Positions 41,467 to 51,489 are shown, numbered from the stretch's first letter. The stretch is 64,000 nt of DNA from Stutzerimonas stutzeri (GCA_019056435.1 CP077641.1:124001-188000); one strand, 5' to 3'. Made by a program: numbers and translations. The notes: generated by a model from the letters alone, not told the origin.

Positions 41467-41919
41467 TCAGCGCTTCCATTTTTGCGCGGCGTCCTGGTCA
41501 CTGCTGCGCCCTTCGACCCAGCGTGGGCCGGACGGCGTTTGCTCCTTTTTCCAGAAGGGTGCGCGCGTCTTCAGGTAATCCATGACGAAGCGGCAGCCGT
41601 CGAACGCCGCCTCGCGGTGCGCACTCGCCGCCCCGACGAAGACGATCGGCTCGCCCGGCTCGAGCGGCCCGACACGGTGCAGGATATCGAGCCGGAGTAG
41701 CGGCCAGCGTTCGCGGGCTTCGTCGATGATCTTCTGCAATGCCTTCTCTGTCATGCCCGGGGCATGCTCGAGAAACATTCCGGCGACGTCCTCGCCGTCG
41801 TTGAAATCCCGCACATAGCCAACGAAGCCGGCGACTGCGCCGATGCCCAGGTTGGCGGCGTGCAAGGCATTGAGCTCTGCCCCGGGATCGAACGGCTCAT
41901 GCTGGATGCGCACACTCAT
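41467..41919 (-). CDS. moaE: Molybdopterin synthase catalytic subunit
   Basis: 150 aa. Large subunit that turns precursor Z (cPMP) into molybdopterin with sulfur from MoaD. 'VGYVRDFNDGEDVAGMFLEH', 'HRVGPLEPGEPIVFVGAASA' and 'VMDYLKTRAPFWKKEQTPSG' with the catalytic Lys residues. Two bases separate its start from the moaD stop, in operon moaC-moaD-moaE. Confidence 0.95.
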   Translation of the reverse strand: MSVRIQHEPFDPGAELNALHAANLGIGAVAGFVGYVRDFNDGEDVAGMFLEHAPGMTEKALQKIIDEARERWPLLRLDILHRVGPLEPGEPIVFVGAASAHREAAFDGCRFVMDYLKTRAPFWKKEQTPSGPRWVEGRSSDQDAAQKWKR

Positions 41920-41921
41920 GC

Positions 41922-42169
41922 TCAGCCTCCGGTCACGGTTGGAAAGAAGGCGACTTCGTCGCCGTCGGCCAAGGTTCCTGCAGGTCGCAAAGCTCCTGGT
42001 TGCGTGCGCACATCAGGTTCTGCTCGGCCAGCACCGACCATTCGCCACCGCGGGCCAGCAAGCGCTTTCGCACATCGTCGAGGCAACGCAGGGTGGGGCT
42101 CCACTCCAGCGCCTCGCCATCGCGGCCGAGCGCTTCCCGATACCGGGCGAAGAATTGAACCGAGATCAT
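41922..42169 (-). CDS. moaD: Molybdopterin synthase sulfur carrier subunit (frameshifted)
   Basis: 82 aa after repair. Ubiquitin-like carrier whose C-terminal Gly-Gly is thiocarboxylated. '[20 protein letters not shown]' and '[18 protein letters not shown]' are in one frame, '[16 protein letters not shown]' in the next. A base missing at about 41971 (CCTTGG for CCTTTGG) explains it. As written, the protein would lose the essential GG and run on past the moaE start. It overlaps moaC by four bases. Confidence 0.9.
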
Positions 42170-42636
42170 GCTTGCACCTGCCAATGTCCGCTCTTGCCGC
42201 CCACCTTTTCCAGCAGACGAACCGCCTCGATCACCATGCCCTTGTCGACCGCCTTGCACATGTCGTAGATCGTCAGCGCGGCAATGCTTGCAGCGGTCAG
42301 CGCTTCCATCTCGACGCCGGTCTGCCCGGCCAGCTTGCAGCGTGCCTCGATCCGCACGCAATCAGTGCCTTCGGCCTGCAGGTCCAGCTTGATGCTAGTC
42401 AGCAGCAGCGGATGGCAAAGCGGGATCAGGTCGTGGGTCTTCTTCGCAGCCTGGATGCCGGCGATACGGGCAACCGCGAACACATCGCCCTTGGGATGGC
42501 CACCGTCCTGGATCATCTGCAGCGTTTCCGGCCGCATGCGAACCCTGGCCTCGGCCACCGCCTCGCGGGCCGTAACGGCCTTGGCGGTGACGTCGACCAT
42601 GTTGGCGCGCCCCTGAGAATCGAGATGAGTGAGCAT
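42166..42636 (-). CDS. moaC: Cyclic pyranopterin monophosphate synthase
   Basis: 156 aa. Second enzyme of molybdenum cofactor synthesis. Start '[19 protein letters not shown]' with AAGGAG upstream. '[19 protein letters not shown]', '[13 protein letters not shown]' and '[20 protein letters not shown]' are the family core. The first gene, moaA, is not in the window. Confidence 0.96.
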   Translation of the reverse strand: MLTHLDSQGRANMVDVTAKAVTAREAVAEARVRMRPETLQMIQDGGHPKGDVFAVARIAGIQAAKKTHDLIPLCHPLLLTSIKLDLQAEGTDCVRIEARCKLAGQTGVEMEALTAASIAALTIYDMCKAVDKGMVIEAVRLLEKVGGKSGHWQVQA

Positions 42637-42741
42637 GGAAGGCTCCTTGAAAATCGAAGGAGCGATGTTAACCCAGCTGGAAGCTGGAAGCCGACCGACC
42701 GCCGCTCCAGGTTCCATGCCTCCAGATGGGGAACGCGTCGG

Positions 42742-44129
42742 CTACATGTGTGCCTCGGCGTATTCGGCGAGCACGGAGCGAGGCACGCCCTGCAGGGTGA
42801 TGTGCATACCGTGCGGAAAATCTTTGAATCGCTCGGTCAGGTAGGTCAGGCCCGAACTGGTCGCCGAGAGGTAAGGCGTGTCGATCTGCGCCAGGTTGCC
42901 AAGGCAGACCACCTTCGAGCCGTTGCCGGCACGGGTGATGATGGTCTTCATTTGATGCGGCGTCAGGTTCTGGCATTCATCGATCAGGATCAGACTCTGC
43001 TGGAAGCTGCGACCGCGGATGTAGTTCAGCGATTTGAACTGCAGCGGTACCTTCTGAAGGATGTAGTCGACACTGCCGTGGGTGCTCTCGTCATCCATGT
43101 GCAGCGCCTCGAGATTGTCGGTGATCGCCCCGAGCCAGGGCTCCATCTTCTCGGCCTCGGTGCCGGGCAGAAAGCCGATGTCCTCGTCGAGGCCCTGCAC
43201 GCTGCGCGTAGCGATGATGCGGCGGTAACGCTTGCTGACCACCGTCTGCTCGATGGCGGCGGCCAGGGCCAGGATCGTCTTGCCGGAGCCCGCCGCACCC
43301 GACAGGTTGACCAGATGGATATCCGGATCGAGCAAGGCGAACAAGGCGAGCGCCTGATGGATGTCGCGCGGCCGCAGCCCCCAGGCTTCCTGGTGCATGA
43401 GCGGCTCCTGATGCATGTCGAGCAGCAACAGTTCGTCCGCCTTGATGCCCTTGATCCAGCCGACGAAACCCTGTTCGTCGAGGATGAACTCATTGACGTG
43501 CACGGCCGGCAGGTTGTCGATCAACTGGACCCGGTGCCAGGTGCGGCCGTGGCCCTGGTGCGTGTCGACCTTGCTCACACGATCCCAGAAAGAGCCGGTC
43601 AGACTGTGGTAACCGCGCGACAGCTGGCCAACGTCATCGACCAGTTTGTCGGTCTGGTAATCCTCGGCGGCCACGCCGCAGGCGCGGGCTTTCAGCCGCA
43701 TGTTGATGTCGTTGGTGACCAGCACCACTGGCACATCGCCGCTGCGTCGCTGAAGCTCGACGACCTGATTGATGATCTTGTTGTCGTTGAGGTCTTCAGG
43801 CAACGCGCTGGAATCGGCCCCTTGCTCATCAGGATCGACAGACTGCCGCAAGCCCCGTTCTTTTCCCGCTGGATTGGCACGCCGAGCTCGACTTCCTCCG
43901 GCGTGGCATTGCCTAACACCTTGTCGATCAGGCGAATGGCCTGGCGGCACTCGGCAGCCACCGAATGTTTGCCCGCCTTGAGCTGGTCAAGCTCCTCAAG
44001 CACCGTCATCGGGATGGCGACTTGATGCTCCTGGAAGTTCAGTAACGCGTTGGGGTCGTGGATCAGGACGTTCGTATCGAGAACGTAGAGGGTGGGCTGG
44101 GTAGCGCGGGGTCTGCCGTAATCATCCAT
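42742..44129 (-). CDS. PhoH family protein with N-terminal PIN domain (frameshifted)
   Basis: 462 aa after repair. PIN nuclease domain first ('TLYVLDTNVLIHDPNAL', with conserved Asp), then PhoH ATPase with Walker A 'SGAAGSGKTILALAAAIEQ', Walker B 'LILIDECQNLTPHQMK' and 'GNLAQIDTPYL'. One G is missing in the C run at 43818-43821 at 'LMSKGADSS'. PIN-PhoH (YlaK/PhoH2-type) proteins are thought to be RNA helicase-nucleases; the phosphate-starvation link is only historical. AAGGTG ribosome site. Confidence 0.92.
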
Positions 44130-44383
44130 ACGCGATCACCTTTTCGGAGCCTGACGACGGAGAGCCGAATGCGCTCCGCCGAAGAGAAACCGCCATGCGC
44201 CAAGATGAGCGGACTTGAGTGGCAGGGGCTTGGGGCCACCCAGAGGCCGCCACCTGTGGTGCAGGTTTCGGCGGTCTTGATTCGGTAATACCGCAAAACA
44301 GATGACAGGAAAAAGTCTTTTTCACCCAGATGAGATTTTTTTACAGCACGACGAACAGGCCTTGGCGACGGCCCATCAGCCGA

Positions 44384-45373
44384 CTAGGCTGATGAATCGA
44401 CCCGTGCGCTTTGGTCGCACCGATTCACCTCCGCCGTGACATGCACCAGCTCGCTGAAGCTCGCCAACGCCGCCTTGTAGTGGTCCGGCGCGTGCGGCTG
44501 ATGGGTCACCACGCTCAGAACGCAGCTGTACTGCGCGCGCCCCACTCGCCACAGATGAAGATCGGTCACCTCGGTATCGGGGACGGCTTCGAGCTGTCGT
44601 CTGACCCGCTCCACCAGCGGGTCGTCCATTTCCCGATCGAGTAGCGCCTTGGCGGTATCACGCAACAGGCCCTTCGCCCAGAACAGAATCACTACCGCCC
44701 CGATGATGCCCATCAGCGGGTCCAGCCATCCCCACCCGAGGTATTTGCCTCCAAGCAAGGCAATGATGGCCGCCACGGACGTCAGGGCATCCGTCAGAAC
44801 ATGCACGAAGGCGGCATGGCGGTTGAGGTCGCGCCCCTCGGATGAAGGATGTGCATGATCGTGATCGTGATCGTGATCGTGATCGTGATGAGCATGTTCA
44901 TGACCATGCGCGTGTTCATGCTGATCCTGGAGCAGCCAGGCAGACGCCAGATTGACGAGCAAGCCGAGCACAGCCACCCACAGGGCCTCGTCGAACCCGA
45001 TCGACGCCGGCGACCACAGTCGCGAAAGAGATTCGCCAATCATCACCAACGCCACCAGCACAAGCAGCACGGCGCTGGCAAAACCGGCTAGCACTTCAAT
45101 TTTCCAGGTTCCGAAGGCGAAGCGTCTGTCGCCGGCGTAGCGCCGCGCCAGCGCATAAGCGAACGCTGCCAGGCCGATAGCCACCATGTGCGAGGCCATG
45201 TGCCATCCATCGGCGAGCAGCGCCATCGAATTGAACAGGTAGCCGGCGACGATCTCGGCCACCATCGTCAACCCGGTCAGCGTGACCACCGCCCAGGTTC
45301 GACGCTCCGCCCTGTGCTCCAGCGGTCGATAGTGGTGCGAGGGATGCCAGTTTGAATGATCGCAGTCAGTCAT
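44384..45373 (-). CDS. Cation diffusion facilitator metal exporter with His-rich loop
   Basis: 329 aa. Six-helix CDF proton antiporter: 'LFNSMALLADGWHMASHMVA' (helix II HxxxD site) and 'HAAFVHVLTDALTSVAAIIA' (helix V). Between helices IV and V lies a loop of alternating His and Asp ('HDHDHDHDHDHAHP'), as in zinc exporters of the ZitB/CzcD group. The C-terminal cytosolic domain is short. Probably exports Zn(II) or Cd(II). A hairpin CATCAGCC-GACTA-GGCTGATG covers the stop codon. It is divergent from yaaA. Confidence 0.92.
   Translation of the reverse strand: MTDCDHSNWHPSHHYRPLEHRAERRTWAVVTLTGLTMVAEIVAGYLFNSMALLADGWHMASHMVAIGLAAFAYALARRYAGDRRFAFGTWKIEVLAGFASAVLLVLVALVMIGESLSRLWSPASIGFDEALWVAVLGLLVNLASAWLLQDQHEHAHGHEHAHHDHDHDHDHDHAHPSSEGRDLNRHAAFVHVLTDALTSVAAIIALLGGKYLGWGWLDPLMGIIGAVVILFWAKGLLRDTAKALLDREMDDPLVERVRRQLEAVPDTEVTDLHLWRVGRAQYSCVLSVVTHQPHAPDHYKAALASFSELVHVTAEVNRCDQSARVDSSA
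44857..44889. repeat. GATCGT hexanucleotide tandem repeat
   Basis: Five and a half perfect copies of GATCGT (reads ATC ACG on the gene strand), encoding the His-Asp alternation of the CDF metal loop. Perfect at the nucleotide level, so copy number could vary by slippage without shifting the frame (six bases are two codons). Confidence 0.95.
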
Positions 45374-45508
45374 AATCGCTCCGTCCAGTTGCCACAAGCT
45401 TGCGCCATGACCCGGGGCGCAGGTCAACCTCTGGATCAATCGAGGCTATAGCTGGAGCCGCATCAGCCATAACGCCTAGAATCACCGCTCTTGCAAGGAG
45501 ACCGACGC

Positions 45509-46284
45509 ATGCTGATGGTGATTTCGCCGGCCAAGACCCTGGATTACGACACGCCCCCACCACCCAACGCTTTACCCAACCGGAACATCTCGACGACGCG
45601 CAAGTGCTCATCGAACAGCTTCGCACCCTGTCGCCCGTACAGATCGGCGAGCTGATGCACCTGTCCGACAAACTCGCCGCGCTGAACGTAGCCCGCTACG
45701 GCAGCTGGACCCCGTCCTTCACGCCAGCGAACGCCAAGCCGGCACTGTTGGCATTCAAGGGCGACGTGTACACCGGACTCAATGCCACCGACTTTTCGGA
45801 ACAGGACTTCGATTACGCACAACGGCACCTGCGCATGCTTTCCGGCCTATATGGGCTGCTGCGCCCGCTGGATCTGATGCAGCCCTACCGCCTCGAGATG
45901 GGTACTAAGCTGGCCAATAGTCGCGGCAAAGACCTTTATGCGTTCTGGGGCGAACGTATCAGTGGCTGGCTCAACCAGGCCCTGCGTGAACAGGGTGACG
46001 ACGTTCTGCTGAATCTGGCCTCGAACGAGTATTTCGGCGCAGTCAAACGCAGCGCGCTGTCGGCACGAGTCATCGATGTGGACTTCAAGGACCTGAAGAA
46101 CGGTCAGTACAAGATCATTTCCTTCTATGCGAAGAAGGCACGCGGGCTGATGGCTCGCTACGTCATCAAGCAACGCATCGAACGCCCCGAACAACTGCTC
46201 GCTTTCGATTACGGCGGCTATCGATACAGCCCCGAGCAGTCCCGCGAAGATCATCTGGTGTTCCTGCGAGACACGCCAGCCTGA
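45509..46284 (+). CDS. yaaA: Peroxide stress protein YaaA (frameshifted)
   Basis: 258 aa after repair. DUF328; in E. coli it lowers free iron and DNA damage under peroxide stress. Start '[17 protein letters not shown]' with AAGGAG upstream. One C is missing at 45554-45558, after which '[20 protein letters not shown]' continues in the next frame. '[20 protein letters not shown]' and '[10 protein letters not shown]' are typical. An ORF prolonged upstream from the second frame is an artefact. Confidence 0.92.
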
Positions 46285-46890
46285 GCCCCGAATCCGTCCG
46301 CGCCCCCCGGCGCGGACGGCACATGACGCCCTTTGCAGCCGAGGTCGCCGAACGCTCTGTTTCAGGCGTGCGCCGCTGCAGGTGACCCGGTTAACGCCTC
46401 GATAAATCTTGCCGATCAGCGGTAGTTCTTCGGGGAACTATCCCGCCACCTCCGGGTTCATAAGCGCGTACCGACAATTGCGAACGCAAAGGGACGTCGC
46501 TCATGAGCATGCCTAGGGATCGGAAGCATCGGCCAGACAGCCATCCAGTCCGGGTAGAACGGTCGCTGGCCACCCGAATCGAACGCAGTAGAACATCAAC
46601 CCAAACAACGATGGCCCAGTGGGGTGGCAGCGCCAAATACGCAGCGACCACGCCTGGCCGCGCCATTCGTCCCGACGGCAGTTTGCCAACCATGACGATG
46701 CGGCGTGTGGCATCCAGACGCTCAGGCGCGGAGCAAGCAGTTCGCCCCGAAGGCGTTTTCCGTTCAGGGGGACGCGGATCGATGGCACGCGGCACCTGAA
46801 GGCCCGACCAAGAAGCATCCGGTGGCCCTCCGACAGGGCGCTGTAATGGACAGAAGAACTCACCCTTCTCAACGATTCAGGAGATACGAC
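46285..46890. other. 606-base gap between yaaA and algA, no convincing gene
   Basis: Open frames exist on both strands (for example 46503-46799 plus, 98 codons, Arg/Ser-rich, and 46391-46795 minus), but none resembles a known protein or has a strong ribosome site, and composition looks like random GC-rich reading. It holds two hairpins (46294-46319 and about 46421-46442). It could contain a long algA leader, a degraded gene or a small RNA. I see nothing decisive. Confidence 0.5.
46294..46319. terminator. GC-rich hairpin after yaaA, no T tract
   Basis: CCGTCCGCGCC-CCCC-GGCGCGGACGG, an 11-base perfect stem ten bases after the yaaA stop. Position suggests transcription end, but there is no run of T, so it is not a standard intrinsic terminator. 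Confidence 0.45.
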
Positions 46891-48333
46891 ATGATTCCGG
46901 TCATTCTTTCAGGCGGTAGCGGCTCGCGGCTCTGGCCTCTTTCGCGCAAGGCCTTTCCCAAGCAGTTCCTTGCACTCACCGCTGAGCAGACCCTCTTCCA
47001 ACAGACGATAGAGCGCCTTGCCTTCGACGGCATGCAGCCGCCGCTGCTGGTCTGCAACAAAGAACACCGGTTCATCGTCAAGGAGCAACTGGCCGCTCGT
47101 AAGCTCGAGACCCAGGGCTTGATGCTCGAACCCTTCGGCCGTAACACGGCGCCTGCCATTGCCATGGCAGCGATGAAGTTGCTGGCCGACGGCCGAGACG
47201 AACTGCTACTGGTACTGCCGGCCGACCACGTTATCGAAGACCACAAGGCCTTCCAGCGTTCGCTGGCCCTGGCGACCAACGCGGCTGAGAACGGTGGCAT
47301 GGTGCTGTTCGGTATCCCGGCCACCAGTCCGGAAACCGGATACGGCTATATCAAGTGTGACCATGAAGGGCGTAACGGGCTGCCGGAGGGCGTCAATCGC
47401 GTCACGCAGTTCGTCGAGAAGCCGGACGAGGCGCGTGCGCAGGAGTACGTCAATTCTGGCGATTACTATTGGAACAGCGGCATGTTCCTGTTCCGCGCCA
47501 GCGTCTTCCTAGATGAACTGAAAAAGCATGACCCGGATATTTACGACACCTGCTGGGTAGCCCTGGAGCGCAGCGCCAAGAACGGCCAGGAAGTCCTGAT
47601 CGACCCGGCCACCTTTGCCTGCTGCCCAGACAACTCCATCGATTACGCGGTGATGGAAAAGACCGAACTGGCCTGCGTCGTTCCGATGTCGGCCGGCTGG
47701 AGCGACGTGGGCTCCTGGTCCTCGCTCTGGGACGTCCTGGAAAAGGACGAAAATGGCAACGTGACCCGCGGCGACGTCATCGTCGAGGACAGCCGCAACT
47801 GCCTGGTCCACGGCAACGGCAAACTGGTCACTGTGGTGGGCCTGGACAACATCGTTGTCGTCGAAACCAAAGACGCCACCATGATTGCGCACAAGGACAA
47901 GGTCCAGGACGTCAAGAAGCTGGTCAACAAGCTCGACAGCATGAAGCGCTCCGAAACGCAGAACCACTGCGCGGTCTATCGCCCCTGGGGCTGGTATGAC
48001 TCTGTGGACATGGGCGGCCGGTTCCAGGTCAAGCGCATCTGTGTGAACCCCGGCGCGCAGCTTTCATTGCAGATGCACCACCACCGTGCCGAGCACTGGA
48101 TCGTTGTCTCCGGCACCGCGCAAGTTACTTGCAATGACAAGACCTTCCTGCTGACCGAGAACCAGTCGACCTACATTCCAGTCACTTCCATCCACCGTCT
48201 CGCCAACCCGGGCAAGATTCCGCTGGAAATCATCGAAGTTCAATCCGGTAGCTACCTGGGCGAAGACGACATCGAACGGCTGGACGACGTTTACGGACGG
48301 GCACCGGAGGGTGAAAAGCACGCCGCTCGCTGA
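46891..48333 (+). CDS. algA: Mannose-1-phosphate guanylyltransferase / mannose-6-phosphate isomerase
   Basis: 480 aa, intact. Bifunctional enzyme giving GDP-mannose. N-terminal nucleotidyltransferase 'VILSGGSGSRLWPLSRKAFP', 'LMLEPFGRNTAPAIAMAAMK' and 'FVEKP'. C-terminal cupin isomerase with 'LSLQMHHHRAEHWIVVSGTA'. GGAG before ATG. It could be named algA, manC, wbpW or pslB; no exopolysaccharide genes lie beside it here, so the polymer served (alginate, Psl-like or LPS) is open. Confidence 0.93.
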   Translation: MIPVILSGGSGSRLWPLSRKAFPKQFLALTAEQTLFQQTIERLAFDGMQPPLLVCNKEHRFIVKEQLAARKLETQGLMLEPFGRNTAPAIAMAAMKLLADGRDELLLVLPADHVIEDHKAFQRSLALATNAAENGGMVLFGIPATSPETGYGYIKCDHEGRNGLPEGVNRVTQFVEKPDEARAQEYVNSGDYYWNSGMFLFRASVFLDELKKHDPDIYDTCWVALERSAKNGQEVLIDPATFACCPDNSIDYAVMEKTELACVVPMSAGWSDVGSWSSLWDVLEKDENGNVTRGDVIVEDSRNCLVHGNGKLVTVVGLDNIVVVETKDATMIAHKDKVQDVKKLVNKLDSMKRSETQNHCAVYRPWGWYDSVDMGGRFQVKRICVNPGAQLSLQMHHHRAEHWIVVSGTAQVTCNDKTFLLTENQSTYIPVTSIHRLANPGKIPLEIIEVQSGSYLGEDDIERLDDVYGRAPEGEKHAAR

Positions 48334-48352
48334 CTGTTATTCCACCTAAAAG

Positions 48353-48381
48353 AAACGCGCTGAATTCGGCGCGTTTTTTTT
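48353..48381 (+). terminator. Terminator of algA
   Basis: AAACGCGC / GCGCGTTT stem with an eight-base loop, then eight or more T; 20 bases after the stop. The 260 bases after it, up to 48644, hold no gene I can support. Confidence 0.9.
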
Positions 48382-48644
48382 GGGCAATCGAAAGTCACGC
48401 AGGCAACAAGGCGCACGCTATCGCGTCCATAAACTGATATGACTTGCGCTATTAGTAGCCAAACCCTTATATGCGCTTTGCATTGTTGACGGTCTGCAAC
48501 TCCTAACTCAGATCATAATGGATCGAGAAGACTTGCAATAACGCACCTCATCCCATACATAACCGGTACGGAGCACGCTGCCGTTCAACGTCAGCAGCAA
48601 ATGGTTCCGACAACTTCAATCCGCACCAAAGGATCACTCATCGC

Positions 48645-48860
48645 GTGACAAAAGAAGAACTTCGTGCCGAACTCGAACGACAGGCCACCCGTTTCCAAGC
48701 CATTTATGGCGGTGAAATCACGACGTACGCCGCGCAGCCCGAACCGGAACGCAAACCCTGGCGCAAGAAACCCACCGTGCAAGAGCAGGTGTTTCAGCAA
48801 GAACTCCAGAAAATAGAAAAGGAGCTGGCGCCACCGACGCCCGAATCCGAAACGCTGTAG
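48645..48860 (+). CDS. Small conserved-looking hypothetical protein
   Basis: 71 aa from GTG with a weak GGA site. 'TKEELRAELERQATRFQAIY' and 'QEQVFQQELQKIEKELAPP' suggest two charged amphipathic helices separated by a Pro/Lys-rich stretch. No membrane segment, no known domain. Convergent with the HerA-like gene. Codon use is normal for the window, which supports it being real. Confidence 0.6.
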   Translation: MTKEELRAELERQATRFQAIYGGEITTYAAQPEPERKPWRKKPTVQEQVFQQELQKIEKELAPPTPESETL

Positions 48861-48911
48861 TGGCTGTCATGCCAGATCAGTCGCGCAGTGATCCCGTCAC
48901 CTCCGACCGAG

Positions 48912-50373
48912 CTAGCGCTTCTTTCCTAACAACGACCCCATCAGACCGCGCACCAACTGACGTCCGAGCTGATTGGCCGCTTGTTGCACGGCGCTTTTGA
49001 GCACACGTCCCGCCAGATCACCCAGCGCATCGCCAGGGGCACTGGACTGTACCTTTCGCGCCCGGGTTTCTTCGTTCGAGGCCTGGCTTGCACGCGCCAT
49101 GAGGATCTCGTACGCCGACTCGCGATCAACCGCCTTGTCGTACTGCGCGCGGAGCGGCGAGGCCGTAACCACCGCCTGACGCTCCTGGTCGCTCAAGGGG
49201 CCCACGCGAGATTGCGGCGGTGCGATCGCAACCCGCTGCACCATGGCAGGCGTGCCGTTATCTTCGAGCCCGCCAAGCAAGGCCTCGCCTATGCCCAGGT
49301 CGACCAATACGTCGAGCGAAGTAAATGCCGGATTGGAGCGGAACCCATCGGCGACCGCGCGCAGCGCCTTCTGCTCGCGCACCGTATAGGCACGCAGGCC
49401 ATGCTGTATCCGCAAGCCCAGCTGAGCCAGGATTTCGTCGGGCAGGTCGGAGGGCGACTGCGTAACGAAGTACACCCCTACCCCCTTGGAGCGGATCAAG
49501 CGCACGACCTGTACCAGACGGTCCTGTAACGCTTTAGGCGTATCGTTGAATAGCAGGTGCGCCTCGTCGAAGAACAGCGCCAACAGTGGTCGATCCGCGT
49601 CCCCTCGCTCGGGCAACTGTTCGAACAGCTCGGCTAGCAACCAGAGGAGGAAGGTCGCGTAAACCTTCGGCGCCTCGTGAACCAGACGGCTGGCATCAAG
49701 CAGGTGTATCCGTCCGTGCCCATCCGCATCAGGCCGCAGCACATCGCCAAGCTCAAGTGCGGGCTCGCCGAAAAGCGCTTCGGCCCCCTGCTGCTCAAGT
49801 GTCGCCAGACGCCGGAGCAACGCTTGCGCCGAACTGCCGTTGAGTAGCGCCGCGTCCTCGCCGAGAAGTTCGGGATGCGTTCGCAGGTGGTTGAGCAGGG
49901 CCTTGAGGTCTTTGAGATCCAATAGCAGTAGGGCTTCGCGATCGGCGACCTTGAATGCGGCGAAAGCGCGGCCTGCTGGCTGTCGCTCAGCTCGAGCAGA
50001 TTTCCCAGCAGCAGCGGCCCCATTTCGGTGAGCGTCGTTCGCAGCGGATGGCCGCTCACACCCTGAACGTCCCACAGCGTGACGGGATAGGCTTGGGGAC
50101 GATGATTCAGCCAGGACATGCTGGCGATGCGCTCGGCGATCTTGCCACTTGGCGTGCCCGCGGCAGCCAGCCCACACAAGTCTCCCTTGATGTCCGCGGC
50201 GAAGACGGCCACGCCGGCATCGCTGAACTGCTCGGCTAGACGCTGCAACGTAACGGTCTTACCCGTGCCCGTCGCGCCCGCGATCAGACCGTGGCGATTG
50301 GCCAGACGCAAGGGTGACCAATGGAACGACCCGACTCGTCCGCCCCTAGCACCAACCTATCGTTTTGTTCCAT
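48912..50373 (-). CDS. HerA-like/DUF853 ATPase (two frameshifts)
   Basis: 487 aa after repair. Start at 50373 ('MEQNDRLVLGADESGRS') with GGAGG upstream. A base is missing near 50320, then 'LRLANRHGLIAGATGTGKTV' (Walker A). Another is missing at about 49961, before 'AAFKVADREALLLLDLKDLK'. Walker B 'LLALFFDEAHLLF' and 'YFVTQSPSDLPDEI' follow. YjgR/HerA-type proteins are FtsK-like ATPases of unclear role. The C terminus ends in a basic Leu/Gly-rich stretch. Confidence 0.88.
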
Positions 50374-50423
50374 CAGCACCTCCAGGCCTGCGCAGGCATT
50401 GTTCAGTTTCGGCAGGCCAGCAA

Positions 50424-50618
50424 TCACTGCGAAGCATCGGGCTTCGCGAAGCCGGCATCTTCTTGCGCCTCGGCCTGCAAGCGGAGCCAGAGCCGGCGCG
50501 CCTCCGGGAACGATGTTCCGGCTTCCGGCGCCATGGCTTCCGGGTCGTAGCGCTGCGTACAGCCGCTGCCGATGATCGGCGGTGCGACCGCCGTGCCCCT
50601 GTCTCGCGGATCGTTCAT
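50424..50618 (-). CDS. Small hypothetical protein
   Basis: 64 aa from ATG with CCGGAG eight bases upstream. N-terminal half is Pro/Gly-rich ('GTAVAPPIIGSGCTQRYDPE'); the C-terminal half is helical ('EARRLWLRLQAEAQEDAGF'). No recognised domain. It lies between purU and the HerA-like gene on the same strand. Confidence 0.5.
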   Translation of the reverse strand: MNDPRDRGTAVAPPIIGSGCTQRYDPEAMAPEAGTSFPEARRLWLRLQAEAQEDAGFAKPDASQ

Positions 50619-50637
50619 GTCCGGCTCCGGGTCGCTA

Positions 50638-51489
50638 TCAGTTGAACACCATGGTCTTATTGCTGTGCACCAGCACACGCTCTTCCAGGTGATAGCGCAA
50701 ACCGCGTGACAGCACCATCTTTTCCACGTCCTTGCCCAGACGAACCATGTCCTCGACGCTATCGCGATGGCTGACGCGTACCACGTCCTGCTCGATGATC
50801 GGGCCGGCGTCCAGCTCCTCGGTGACGTAGTGGCAGGTGGCGCCGATCAGCTTGACGCCCCGCAGCGACGCCTGATGGTAGGGCTTTGCCCCAACGAACG
50901 AAGGCAGGAAGCTGTGGTGGATATTGATTACCCGCTGCGCGAACTCGTCGCACAGCTCGGACGGCAGAATCTGCATGTAGCGAGCCAGCACAATGACGTC
51001 GGCACGCTGTTCGCGCACCAGCCGGGTCACTTCGGCAAACGCCTCTTGCTTGCGTCCGGGCTCGACAGGCACATGGAAATAAGGAATGCCGTGCCACTCG
51101 ACCATACTTCGCAGGTCTTCATGATTGGAAATCACACAAGGAATCTCGCAGTCCAACTCGCTGCTGTGCCAACGGTGCAGCAGGTCCGCGAGGCAATGCG
51201 ACTCCCGGCTGGCCATCAACACGACACGCTTGCGCTGCTCGGAATCGGTGATGCGCCACTCCATGGAAAACTCGCGGGCTATAGGCGAAAACGCCTGACG
51301 AAAACCATCCAGATCGAATGGCAGCGAGTCTGCGCGGATTTCGTGGCGCATGAAGAACCAACCGCTCTGATGATCGGAATGGTGATTGGCTTCGGTGATC
51401 CAGCCATTGTAGGTCGCCAGAAAATTACTGACCTTGGCAACAATGCCAACGCCATCGGGACAGGCAATGACCAGCCTGAAAGTACGCAT
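50638..51489 (-). CDS. purU: Formyltetrahydrofolate deformylase
   Basis: 283 aa. Releases formate from 10-formyl-THF. N-terminal ACT domain ('RLVIACPDGVGIVAKVSNFL'), then a GART-type catalytic domain with 'VISNHEDLRSMVEWHGIPYF', 'ARYMQILPSELCDEFAQRVI' and 'NIHHSFLPSFVGAKPYHQA' (catalytic His/Asn). The start at 51489 is chosen over an upstream extension that is not conserved. Divergent from mvaT. Confidence 0.96.
   Translation of the reverse strand: MRTFRLVIACPDGVGIVAKVSNFLATYNGWITEANHHSDHQSGWFFMRHEIRADSLPFDLDGFRQAFSPIAREFSMEWRITDSEQRKRVVLMASRESHCLADLLHRWHSSELDCEIPCVISNHEDLRSMVEWHGIPYFHVPVEPGRKQEAFAEVTRLVREQRADVIVLARYMQILPSELCDEFAQRVINIHHSFLPSFVGAKPYHQASLRGVKLIGATCHYVTEELDAGPIIEQDVVRVSHRDSVEDMVRLGKDVEKMVLSRGLRYHLEERVLVHSNKTMVFN

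Noticed and set aside
41764..44025. 753-codon plus-strand ORF
   Set aside because: Antisense of moaEDC and phoH.
44310..44335. GAAAAAGTCTTTTTC palindrome before phoH as a terminator
   Set aside because: Stem of only A-T pairs with almost no loop; no stable hairpin expected.
44857..44889. Possible CRISPR-like repeat
   Set aside because: Short perfect tandem hexamer inside a coding region with no spacers.
46503..46799. 98-codon ORF upstream of algA
   Set aside because: Arg/Ser-rich random-like composition and no recognisable family; kept only as part of an unassigned gap.
48486..48519. TTGACG and CATAAT before the 71-aa hypothetical gene as a promoter
   Set aside because: Spacer of 22 bases is too long for sigma-70.
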